This document shows positions 53,760 through 64,000 of a DNA stretch of 64,000 nucleotides, in pieces (the first letter of the stretch is position 1; each line of letters begins with the position of its first letter). The DNA lies in the NCBI GenBank assembly GCA_034440635.1, contig JAOTON010000772.1, forward strand, positions 585,001 through 649,000. Reading direction: 5' to 3'. Below the pieces are notes generated by a model. The model had not been told where the DNA came from, did no database searches, and saw nothing but the letters and a program-made list of their open reading frames with translations. This DNA is from Lepas anatifera. Taxonomy: Eukaryota; Arthropoda; Thecostraca; Lepadidae. Made by a program: the position numbers and the translations under genes.

Positions 53760-54187
53760 CTATGAATAAATACATACATATGCGCTCATATAAGTTTTAT
53801 ATCAGCTTTAAGTGCAGTAAAAATTATGAAATCAACTACAAACGCGTTTCTAACTCGGTTTTACCAAGTCATGGTGCGTGTCAACCTGTTTACAATACCA
53901 ATGATTGAGATAGTTCGAATGATTGAGGAAACAAATGCATCTGTGTATGCCAGCAGCCAAAGGGAGCCACCAACAAAAATTACTCCCAATAAGTTTCCCC
54001 TACCCTCGTCACACGCAAGAAGTTCAGATCAGTTTTATAATTTCAAATATCAACATCGATCGAAGCGCTTTTCGTTTGAGGAATGTGCGTGATCATCTTT
54101 CGTAACTGTAGTTTTTATTGCCACTAGGGGTGCACTGCACTGTTTTGAATGCCGCTCCACAATCATTCTACGTTGGTGTGAAAAAGG
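53760..54187. other. Intergenic, no feature seen
   Basis: AT-rich spacer between the four-pass membrane protein gene and the giant hAT-type element. Confidence 0.4.
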
Positions 54188-54689
54188 CATGGGTGTAATT
54201 TTCCCAAAATCTTTGGGGGTGCTCAGCCGGTGGGGGTGGCACCCTATAGAGGCGGCGGCATTGCGGGGGCGGCACCCCTTCATTGTACCAAATCCGTTAT
54301 TCATCTCTTTTTTAGCCTTTTATAGCACAGGGAACATTCTATCTTAATGTTGGGCAGGTATTCTACAGCTTTTTCGAAACATGTTTGCTTTTTTGGCGAC
54401 ATCCCAAAGCTACATACGCGTCTTCAAAGAATCCAATCTGAGTTATAAATCTATCCACGATTGAAGTATATCAGTTTTGCGGGATTAAATTTTACGTTCG
54501 GAATGGCAGAGTGGATGGATATTGAAATAAAAGCAAAGGGCTTAATCACTACGTGAAAAGAAAGCAAAAAACACTGATATCACTTTAAACAACGCGTATA
54601 CTGTTCTGTAAATATTAATAAATATGGCAGCTCCACTGTACCCGTGCATGCCCTTTATTTTTGCCCTGACGCCCTTTATTTTTACCCTA

Positions 54690-56530
54690 GCACCCAGCGG
54701 CGGTAAGAATCAGTGCTGCAGTGATGAGCCCTGAGTGGCAGTTATAGACTAAGAACGGCACACATTAGGATAGAAGTGATAAGCTGGGGGTGGCAGTGAT
54801 TGGCCGGGGCGGCAAGAAGCACGGCAAAGTCATAAGTCGAGGGCAGCAGTGATGAGCCAGGGCGAATAGCTATGAACTCGGAGCGATGCGAATCAGACTA
54901 GAAGTGATAAGGCGATGGCAGCAGTGATGACTCAGGGGCAGCAGTTATGAACTAGGGGTGGCATGAATCAGGGCGGAAGTGATAGGTTGGGGAGGAGGCG
55001 GCATTGATAAGCTGGGGGCGACACGAATCAAGGCAAAGGGAAAAGCCGAGGACGGGAATGGTGAGCCGTAGGTAGTAGTTATAAAATACGGGTAGCACGC
55101 ATCAGGGCGGAAGAGATAAGCTGGGGCAGGGACGGTGGATTCCGGGGGGCAGAGTGTGCTGTTGCACACCCTGAAAAGAATGAGGTTGTGCAAAAGTATT
55201 TCTGCACGCTCGGTTTTGGATTGATCCGGGGAAGTGCCCCTGGATTTTGGCGGTGCCCCTGGCCGGCCAAGAAAAAATCAGGCCAAAACACCGCCTACCT
55301 GAAGAGGTAGGACCCTCTATGCAAAATAAAACAGTTTCACATATGAATGGTACCCCCTGTCATCAAACCCGTCCGATAGAGAGCAAATAGACACAATTTA
55401 TCCACTCAACATAGCGAAATGATGTCGGCGCCTCCCCCACTGAGTGGGCGCCCCTAGGAAGGCAAAGGCGCCCCCTGGGAATGGAGGCACCCCCTGAAAA
55501 GGAAGGCGCCAACTCCAGAAAATATTGCACACCCTCCCGAAAATGGCATTCGCCGTCCCTGAGCTGGGGGCGGCAGTCATGAGCCCAGGGCGGCACGAAT
55601 TAGAGCGGAAGGGATAAGTCAGGGGCGGCATTCATTAGCCGAGGCGATAGTGATGTGTTGAGGGCGGCATGAAACAGGGTGGCAGTGATAAGTCGGGGAT
55701 AGATACTGGCAGCAGTGATGAGCCGGGTGCTGTTTGAATCAGGGCGGCAGTGATAAGTCAGGGCTGGCACAAATTGGGGTGGCAGTGATAGGCAGGAGGC
55801 GGCAGTGATGAAGCATGGCTGCATAAATCAGGGTGGTAGTGATAAACTGGGGACGACATGAATCACAGTGGTAAGACGGAGACAGCATGAATCAGGGCAG
55901 CAATGCTGAGCCGCGGGGCGACACATGTATTGGGGTGCTCAAATTATGATTGGAGGTGGTTGCACACCCCAAAATAAAAATCACCCCTGGCTGACGCTAA
56001 AACAGTAAAAGCACGGCAGCAGCAGTCTGCCATTTACTCGGTTTGAGAAATTCCTCCAATAGGCAAACAGATAACAATTAGACGATAGTGGTCTGCTGTT
56101 TGCTTTCTGGAAGAGTGTTAGAGATTCCTGCTGACAAATTGTGCTGACAGCAGGGCCTATGTTTGACCGGTTTTGGGGGCCATGGCTGGATTAATCTCCT
56201 TGGTAGCGATAAACCAGGGGTGGCAGTGATCAGCCGGAGGTGGTAGTGAGGATTGGAAGGAGGAAGTGTCTAACCAGGGGCCGCTTATATATGGGTTAAT
56301 TTAAAACAGGGAGCTAGGAGTGGCGTGAATCAGGGCAGCAATAATTAATTAGGGCGGCAGTGATGAACCAGGGGAGACAGTGATAAGCCAGTGGGCAGCG
56401 GTGATGAACCAGAGATGGCAGCGATAATTCGGGGCAGCGCGGATTTGGGTCAAAATATGCCGGGAACAGCATCGAAGAGCCAGAGGCGGCATGAATCAGG
56501 GCAGCAGTGATGAACCAGGGGCGGTAGTGA
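54690..56530. repeat. Degenerate minisatellite, left block
   Basis: Diverged units near GGGCGGCAGTGATGAGCCAG, mixed with GGCATGAATCAGGGCGG variants. At 55912-55990 there is an internal copy of the element's right end (CACATGTATTGGGGTGCTC ... ATCACCCCTGG), so end sequence has been duplicated into the array. Confidence 0.9.
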
Positions 56531-58090
56531 TCGGTGTGTTTTACACCACACTCACCTGCAAAGTTATGCCGTACTCAGAATCACGTTTCACAAAGAGCGG
56601 TGACATTCACGCGAAAGCGGCGTAGATATCAAATGCAGCGTAAATTAAGCCCAATTCCAGAATGGAATTACCCCTTTCAAATATGGCGTGTAACTGCTTT
56701 ATTAACATGAGAAATCGCATCTATATTTTTCAATAAATTATTTGAATGAAAATTATTGCACTTATTTGCTCTTATTCGATTTTTAAGTTTCTACTGTACT
56801 TTTACAAATACTGCGGCGGAAGACGCACTATCAGCTGGCGCAATGAAAATACGACGTATTTGTTTTTGGCAGTACCCAATTTTTAGGTAGTTGCTGTCAA
56901 GAAGGGCTTAAACAAGTTATTGTATTGTTGTGCGAGTGTAGTTCAGTGGAATTTGAGGTGAGTTGTATTTACTAATCATGAGTGAACTGTGAAGGTCTGT
57001 GAACCTTATAATTTCGTGAAACTGGGAAAGGCATAGTGAGTAAACATCTCTGAAGAATAACTAGATCAAGATGCTGGTACTTAGGTACCTAGGTATACCA
57101 TCATTTTCGCCAGAAGCCTCAGTAGAGATGGTTGGATTTTGTTGGTGACAGATACCTTAAATTGAATTTTTACCCTCCATAGACTCCATATAACACTTTG
57201 TCAATGTCAGCCTATCTAGGGTTCTGTCCTCACTAGACTGTAAAATAACAGTAACGGCAGAAAGTCTAAAATAAAAATTAATGTCAGCTTTCCTGTGTAT
57301 TTGCATCAATAGCTATCATCATTTTTGGCATACCAAATGGCCACAGAACTCTACATATCAGCTCAATTTGGCATGTGAAACTTGCTCTTCATACCTGTGC
57401 AAGGAAGAACTTGCACACCTTTTTTATTTAAGTTTATTTTACATTCATGACTGTTTATTTTACATTCATGACTCTTTTTGTCCTTCACTACACTATCTAA
57501 TTTTGCCTCAGATTCAGAAATTCATAAGAAATTATCTACTTCTTATGTTTTGCTTCATTGTCTGATAAATGTTACGCTGCTATATCTTGTGTAGCTTTTC
57601 AGGAGTGTTTTACATATTCAACGTACATGTTGTCTGCTATATGAAACAAGATTGGGAATATTCTACGCTGAATTCCAGTACAGCGTAGTTTATAGCAGCG
57701 TAACTTTGCAAGTATTTTACGCTGCATTTTTGTGAAACAAGATTGTGGTGTATTATTCACTTTCTACGCTGTATTATGTTACTTCTACGCTATAAGCATA
57801 AGTTACGCCTTTTATGAAATGGGGCCCTGGTCGTGAAAATTGTATCAGAAAATTATTTAAAACATATATAAAAAAGAAATACAAATACTATAAAAATGAC
57901 ATACACAATTTCACACGACAGACTGGGGTCAGCGAGAAGGTAACATGAAACTCGACGTTATGTAAAACATGAAAGACTATTAGGATGAAAATATGAAATT
58001 AAAACTAACGCCTCTCAGATATGACATGATGCTAGTGATATCCACAGAAGGATGCTATCCCAGAACGCTCACTGCCCAGATATCCCCAGG
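56531..58090. other. Centre of the giant hAT element
   Basis: AT-rich sequence without a supported gene. Motifs like TACGCTGCATTT and AAATGCAGCGTA recur in both orientations (about 56620-56645 and 57660-57800), suggesting another decayed nested element whose ends I could not fix. Confidence 0.4.
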
Positions 58091-58099
58091 ATGCTCACT

Positions 58100-59350
58100 G
58101 CTCCAGGAGACGTCAGCGATGAACCAGGGGCGGCAGGGATCAGCCAGGGGCGGCAGTGATCCGCCAGGGGGCGGCAGTGATCAGGCAGGGGCGGCAGTCA
58201 TCGGCCAGGGGGCGGCAGTGATCAGTCAGGGAGCGGCAGTTATCAGCCAAGCGGCGGCAGGTATCAGTCCGGGGGCGGTAGTGATCAGCTAGAGGGCGGC
58301 AGTGATAAGCTAGGGGGCGGCAGTGATCAGTCAGGGGTGGCAATGATCTGCCAGGGGGCGGCAGTGATCAGCCAGAGGCGGCAGTTAGCAGCCAAGGGGC
58401 AGCAGATATCAGTCAAGGGGCGGTAGTAATCAGCCAGGTGCGGCAGTTATCAGTCATGCGGTGGCAGTTATCAGTCAGAGGGCGGTAGTGATCAGCCAGG
58501 GGGCGGCAGTTATCAGCCAGGGGACGGAAGGTATCAGCCAGAGGTGGCAGTTATCAGCCAGGGGGTGGCAGTGATCAGCCAAGGGGCGTCAGTTATCAGT
58601 CAGGGGTGCCAGTGATCAGCCAGGGGGCGCCAGTGATCAGCCAGGGGGCGCCAGTGATCAGCCAGGGGCGGCAGTGGTGAACTGGTGAACGAGGGGCGAA
58701 AGTGATCAGCCGGGGGCGGCAGTGATCAATCAGGGGGCGGCAGTTATCAGTCAGGGGCGGCAGTGATCTTCCAGGGGGCGGCAGTGTTCAGCCAGGGGTG
58801 GCAGTTAGCCGCTAAGGGGCAGTAGCTATCAGTCAGGGGGCGGTGGTGATCAGCCAGGGGTGGCATTTATCAGCCAGCGGGTGGCAGTTATCAATCCGCC
58901 AGGGCGGCAGTTATCGATCGCCAGGGGCGGCAGTGATCAGCCAGGTGCGGCAGTTATCAGCCAGGGGGTGGCAGTAATCAGCGAGGGGGCGGCAGTTATC
59001 AGTTAGGGGCGGCAGTGATCAGCCAGGGGACGGCAGTTATCAGCCAGGGGGCGGCAGTTGTCAATCAACCAGGGGTGGCAGTATCAGCCAGGGGGCGATA
59101 GCAATCAGTCAGGGGCGGTGGTTATCAGCCAGGGGGCGGCAGTGATCAGGCGGGGGCGGAAGTGATGTGGTGTCACAAATCACCAAATCATGGAAAAAGT
59201 GATAAGCCAGGCGGCATTGATAAGCTAGAGGTGGCACCAATCGGCGTTCATCCAGTACGGGGAAACTTGCCAGGGGCGGCACGAATTAGGGCGGCAGTGA
59301 TAAAATAGGGTCACATTGTTCAGGGCAGCGGTGATAAGCCAGGGGCGGCA
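58100..59350. repeat. Minisatellite of about 21 bp, right block
   Basis: About sixty well-preserved units of GGGGGCGGCAGTGATCAGCCA (TTATCAG and TGATCAG variants). More homogeneous than the left block. Open frames across it are not genes. Confidence 0.95.
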
Positions 59351-59488
59351 CATGTATTGGGGGTGCTCAGCACATGATTGGGGGTGCTTAAATTAGGATT
59401 GGGGGTGCTCGGGCACCCCAAAGAGATAGAAAATTACACCCCTGGAAAAAGGCGAATGTGGGGGTCGGGCCCAGGGTATGATATACAA

Positions 59489-59994
59489 CAGGGGCGAATC
59501 CAGGATCTTCACAAGGGGAGGGCGGATGTTCGTCTCGAGGCCCCGTCAGGCGCCTCCATTGGGACCCCCGCCATTTGAATTTAGGGAAGGTGAAATTCTT
59601 TCAAACTGAAAAATTGTTGGATGCAGGGGAGATCCAGCGCTTCCTCCAGAGGGGGTGGGGGGGTGTAGGCCTGGGGTAGCCTGCGATTTTTCATCTGTGG
59701 AAACACACACCCCCGAGACAAACTCTTAGTGGTCCCGAGACCGGCTCTTGGCGGCTCCGAGACCAATCCTTTGGAGCCACCCTGACACAATCTCTGCGCC
59801 CCCTCCCTAGACGAATACTTGGGGGACCGCTAAGACCAACTCTTCGGGGTCTTCTGGATCAAAATTCGGTGGCGTTTGGTTTCCCCCGGAACACCCATCA
59901 GACATCACTGGGGGGTCTTGAGCTGGAGACTTTTGCAGTGCTTAAGCTCAGCTCAAGGGGAGGAGCCCCCACTGTCCCCTTGGATCTGTCCCTG
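59489..59994. mobile_element. Possible hAT-type element, 506 bp
   Basis: CAGGGGCGAATCCAGG at the left and CCTTGGATCTGTCCCTG at the right are imperfect inverse ends. Flanks ATATACAA and GTAAACAG match at only five of eight bases, so the duplication is doubtful. The interior is G-rich with no transposase. Confidence 0.45.
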
Positions 59995-61466
59995 GTAAAC
60001 AGTGTCCCAAAAGGGAGGGGTATAAAACCCTAGGTCACACCAGGGGCGGATGCAGACCCGATTTTGAGAGGGGGGGTGGGACGTGGAAAATATGCACTGT
60101 TACCAATAAAGACCTAGGGTCTATAGGGACCTGGGGTTTATCTATATATACCAAATATTCTAGGATTGAGCCTACAGAAAATGGTACTAACCATGCATTC
60201 ATTAGCATCTTCGGTTCCAATCCTCAGGGAAGTCAGCTGTTTATTGATCTTACCTCATTCTTAGTCTGAAACAAAGCTGAGCTTTGGTAAAGGCCTGCCT
60301 ACAGGCGGAGTGAGGACGTGCCGCTTCGCTCCGCACCAACCGCGCGCGCGTGCTATGGTGGTGATAGCCGTTCGAGGCATGAGATCCGTTGTGTTAAAAT
60401 CAGAATCAGAATCAGGTATATTTAGGCAGCGATCCACTCATGTTGTGGTTTTTCACACTGACACGTCAGAAAAACACAGCAAATGTTGGGGCACAATAAA
60501 AGGGTAAAAGTAAAATAAACGGAATATCACACGACTGAAACATCTTAAAATGCCAAAATCAAACCAGATAAGCTCACGGAAAGCTTCTCATGTTCTATTT
60601 AGGACTGCAGTCCTCAGAGAATGTCTGGATGAACGTGGTAGAACATGAACGTGGCAGAACGTGACTGTGCGTGAAAAGCTACAGAATGATCCAATAAGCT
60701 TTTGGTGGGATGTGATCAGGTGCGTGTATCGATACAGCAAACATGCCCATCACCTTGCAGGAATCAGCGTCCGAGTTTAGTGACGCGGAAGACAGCATGC
60801 CTACCGCCGTCTGCAGGACTGACCAGAAACAACAGCGATCTATGAGTGACATGATCAAGTCGTTCGATAAAAACAGTTACGGGAAGAGTATCCTAAACAG
60901 ACGGTAAGCTCAGATGCACTCATGGAAATCAAAACGGTGGAGGAGCAATCGATAGAGATGACAGGCTATGACAGGCTAATATCAGGGCCTGGCCCGTGCT
61001 TTCTCTGATATGCAGTGTATCATTGGCATGTCTTATTTTTATTGCGGGGAAAAGTGCCAGTCTCACAGCTACAGCAAACGTTGAGAGCGTCTGGTACTAA
61101 CAACTTAAAATGGAAAATGCAATCAGTAGAATGATCAATAATGCTTGGGCTACAAATTCTTACATATCTATATGTTTGCGGGCCTGCATTTACCGTAAAA
61201 AGGCGAGCAATATTCTGATTTGTGCATGTGAACTACATAAATTCCATAGTTGTACTTCCGGAGCTCCATTCTCCCGTACATCATTTATAGTTTCGGGAGG
61301 CTGCATGGGGAGGCAGCATATTATGCTGTCATGGCCCCAGTACGACCGGCGAGGGGTGGCAATTTTATTGCCGCCATCCACACAGTGGTCATGCGAGGCT
61401 GAAGTACAACACACTGCGGATGACAGGAGGCTGCTAGTTCGGGACCTCATTTTTGTTAGTTGTAAT
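59995..61466. other. Intergenic, mostly featureless
   Basis: At about 60043 CAGGGGCGGATGCAGACCC resembles the left end of the 50635-50859 element, but no right end was found. No gene is supported. Confidence 0.4.
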
Positions 61467-61750
61467 CAGGGGCGTAGCCAAGGGGGGCGGCAAGGACAGC
61501 CGCCCCTCCCTGAGGGGCCCGAAGGGCCCCCCTGAGGACACGAGCCGCGCTTCGCGCGGCTCGCCCGCACTATGCTCTGTGGCCAAATTTGTCATTTTAT
61601 ACCAGATAGGGCCCTCTTAAGCCCTCTTCAGCACTCAATTCTGTAACAAGCAGGGCTCTTTTTACCCATCAGGGCCCTTTTTGCGCTGTCGCAGGGGCCC
61701 TTTTCGGGGCGCCGCCTCCCTCCCTGAGCGAAATCCTGGCTACGCCCCTG
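61467..61750. mobile_element. hAT-type miniature element, 284 bp
   Basis: CAGGGGCGTAGCCAAGG and CCTGGCTACGCCCCTG are inverse ends, flanked by a perfect 8-bp duplication GTTGTAAT (61459-61466 and 61751-61758). The interior is GC-rich with a CGCGCTTCGCGCGGCTCG palindrome and no coding frame. Confidence 0.93.
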
Positions 61751-61970
61751 GTTGTAATATCAAACTATTGGCCATTTATGCGCCTACCCAAAGTCAGGGA
61801 AGGCAGCAGGTAATTTTTTCAATACTATCAAGGAAAAAGTTATAGGTATTCCTGAGGTTAAGAAGCAACACTTGGTGGTTTACTTAGATTTCAATGTGCA
61901 CTTAGCAAAAAATACACAATTTCGAATATCAACTGCTGAAAATACGGCCTAAGTGTTTTTCATCTTTGTA

Positions 61971-62166
61971 CTGCGGTTATTGCTTTCATGGCTATTTAGT
62001 TGCAAAACAGTACCAGCAGTGTTCTGCGTCGCAACACGTTCAGTGGTGTTTCGGTACTGGTTAACCCAGTCAGATGCCGGGTCGCTGCGCCCGGATCGCC
62101 CTCTCTGTTATCTTCTTGTTTTGCCCGGTAGATGTCGCTGGCAAAGCCATGCGACTGCAGCTCGTT
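61971..62166 (+). repeat. 196-bp dispersed repeat, copy 2
   Basis: Direct-orientation partner of 34737-34932. The two copies diverge abruptly at both ends. Confidence 0.9.
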
Positions 62167-62349
62167 AAGACAAAATTTTGGAGCTGGATTGTGACAAAAA
62201 TAATTGATACTTGTTCTTAAAGAAAACAGAACACTGACACAGTACCTTTATTTCTCGATGAATAAAGATTACGACAGCCGTCCACCGCCATCAGCTACAG
62301 AGACAATGGCTGAATCCAAATCAAAATCGACTCAGAGCACCACTGGCGT

Positions 62350-62627
62350 CTATTTACGCTGACGGCGGCGGAACACCATCGCGTTGAGCGCCGTGCCATC
62401 TTGGCGGTCAGCACCACACACACACTGGCAGCTGAATCGCTTATTATTTATTCGGCCATCTCTGTTGACTGAGTGTAGCACGTAATGCCCGTTCGGGGAG
62501 GTGACGCGACTACAGTCGTGAGTTGGCTCTGGGTATGGCCTTTCAGGAAGGGTGGCTCCACCTTGGGTGCATGGCACACTCGCTTTACGCTGCTGTGCAG
62601 CTCCATGTAGCTGGCCGCACACCGATT
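62350..62627 (-). CDS. Small cysteine-containing reading frame, left arm
   Basis: The frame covers about 90 codons after an in-frame TAA at about 62628. It contains VPCTQGGATLPERPY, THDCSRVTSPNGHYVLHSVN, KRFSCQCVCGADRQDG and ends MVFRRRQRK-stop. AATAAA follows at 62252-62247 on this strand. The C-x-C-x-C motif and basic tail suggest a short secreted domain, but I do not recognise it. A start codon or 5' exon was not found. In the right arm this same frame is the better conserved one. Confidence 0.4.
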
Positions 62628-63011
62628 AAGCTGCCCCGACAGCACCTGGAGCGCCGGACAACGGCACCCCGCGCTCGGCCCTGCCCGCTCTCAGAAGCGA
62701 CGCGCTGCTCACTGCAGGAGACGCTGGGTGTACGCGCCTCTGGCAATGCTGGGTGACGACGACTAGCAAATCAGAGCTGCAGCTGTCAGTAACATCGTCT
62801 CGTCCCGGCAGCGCGAGGTTAGCACCAGCGCAGATGAAGCCGGTCCCTATCTGGCGCGTACATGCACCCAACGCCTCCTACAGTGAGCAGCGTCTGATAG
62901 CGAGCGGTGCTCTCCCAGCACCTCCCAGCAGCCGGCGGACAGCCCTCTGGTCGGCGTACAGGCCCAACGTTGAGGGGCTGAGCGCGGGGTGCCTGTGTCC
63001 GGCACTACCAG

Positions 63012-63305
63012 GTGCTGTCGGGGCAGCTTATTTGGTGTGCGGTCAGCTACATGGAGCTGCACAGCAGCGTAAAACGGGTGTGCCATGCACCTGATGTGGA
63101 GCCACCCTTCCTGAACGGCTTTTCACAGAACAAACTCACGGCTTCAGTCGGGTCACCTCTCCGGACGGGCATTCCGTGCCACACTCAGTCAACAGAGAGG
63201 GCCGTTGAACTGACAAGCGAGTCAGTTGCCAGCGTGTGCGGTGCTGACCGCCAAGATGGCAAGGCGCTCAACAAGATGGTGTTTCGCCGCCGTGAGGGCA
63301 AATAG
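63012..63305 (+). pseudogene. Broken sister of the left-arm frame
   Basis: The homologous frame has TGA at 63092-63094 and a second TGA at about 63204, and loses part of the Cys motif, but keeps CGADRQDGKALNKMVFRRR before the stop. A different frame is fully open from 63012 to 63305 but is not the one shared with the left arm. AATAAA is at 63403-63408. Confidence 0.5.
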
Positions 63306-63437
63306 ACGCCAGTGGTGCTCTGAGTCGATTTTGATTTGGATTCAGCCACTGTCCCTGTAGCTGATGGAGGTGGACGGCTGTCGTAATCTTCATTCATCGA
63401 GCAATAAAGGTACTGTGGCAGTGTCCTGTTTTCTTTA

Positions 63438-64000
63438 TGCGTTTTATTGCAGTTCTTGTAATAATGCCTAATTTGCTGATATCATGGTATCTGAATCGAG
63501 AGTGGCCCGACCCGCTGCACACTTCCCAGTTACCAAACTTAGCCGATTCGGCAATTTTTCTTTCAAAATGTTGTTTTTCACTATTCTCACCAATTTGCTC
63601 CCGAAAAAGTCGTGCTTACTTCTGCCCCTGACATCTTTTGTGCTAGAAAATCATGCAAACTGACATTCCTGGTTTTGGTTCATGCGAACAACAATTTAAA
63701 CGTACCGCATCTTAAGTCTCCGAGCCTGCACGCTTCCTACACTGCCGGGGGAGCAACGCGCCGTAAGGTGCCGTGCGGCACAGTATTCCACCGTTAGACA
63801 TAAAATCTCAACATTTGAGGGGCTATAAATTAAGAATGGGATGTCTTATGAACATGCAGTTTGCGCAGAACTATAGCTAATAAACTTTTCTAACTTATCG
63901 AGTTCATTTTATTTTGCTAGTCTCAGTGATTGCTGCTTAGGGCTGTAAAACTTTCTCTGTTTTTCGAAAACTTGAAGGCGCAGAGGCGGGCTGAAAAATT
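63438..64000. other. Window edge, no feature seen
   Basis: No supported gene or repeat. Confidence 0.4.

Larger units (their letters stand above)
54188..59444. mobile_element. Giant non-autonomous hAT-type element, 5.26 kb
   Basis: The ends CATGGGTGTAATTTTCCC and AAAATTACACCCCTG are inverse repeats, and both are followed inward by GGGGTGCTC/GAGCACCCC-like sequence. A perfect 8-bp duplication GAAAAAGG flanks them (54180-54187 and 59445-59452). No transposase is encoded. The body consists of two blocks of degenerate tandem repeat (54690-56530 and 58100-59350) around a non-repetitive centre. Confidence 0.88.
62218..63437. repeat. Inverted duplication with 465-bp arms
   Basis: The arms 62218-62682 and 62973-63437 are diverged reverse complements separated by 290 bp. 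Each arm carries the same reading frame pointing outward, with its own polyadenylation signal near the outer end. Confidence 0.9.

Noticed and set aside
58100..59350. CRISPR-like regular repeat
   Set aside because: Units of about 21 bp are directly adjacent without unique spacers, and the DNA is eukaryotic; it is a minisatellite.

Overview
The window is animal genomic DNA: genes split by GT-AG introns, AATAAA polyadenylation signals, Kozak-type starts, dense microsatellites and many DNA transposons and Penelope-like retroelements. An invertebrate is likely. An arthropod is possible, on the basis of a TCAGT initiator-like site and the transposon mix, but nothing here fixes the species. Nearly all of the longer open frames are transposon remnants or chance frames.

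The best-supported host gene is a selenocysteine glutathione peroxidase on the minus strand. It has five coding exons spread over 29 kb: ATG at 30783, stop at 1634, 191 residues. All splice phases agree, and an in-frame TGA lies exactly at the catalytic selenocysteine position (6858-6860). Intron 1 is 23.8 kb. It holds four hAT-type miniature elements (7.9, 14.7, 15.9 and 30.5 kb), a larger hAT element (17.3-19.0 kb), two inverted pairs of Penelope-like elements (20.2-23.5 and 24.3-28.2 kb) and a mariner element that the second Penelope pair split open. Intron 3 carries a 53-bp minisatellite in which every unit repeats the real 3' splice site and first nine bases of exon 4.

From 31 to 51 kb no complete gene is visible. 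The region contains a 4.06-kb hAT-type element filled with degenerate tandem repeats (36.5-40.5 kb), a P-element-like transposase fragment (41.4-41.8 kb), dispersed and inverted repeat copies (36, 44 and 48-49 kb), a TTAA-flanked piggyBac-like element (49.4-50.5 kb) and a LINE fragment interrupted by a hAT miniature element (50.5-51.2 kb). A few isolated exon-like blocks with splice sites are given at low confidence.

At 52.1-53.75 kb there is an apparently intact single-exon gene on the plus strand. It encodes a four-pass membrane protein with a tail of sixteen Gln/Pro heptads and a PPPY motif. From 54.2 to 59.4 kb lies a second giant hAT-type element (5.26 kb, perfect 8-bp target duplication) built around a related repeat array. 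The right end has another hAT miniature element (61.5 kb), a dispersed 196-bp repeat and a 465-bp inverted duplication carrying two versions of a small cysteine-containing reading frame, each with its own polyadenylation signal.
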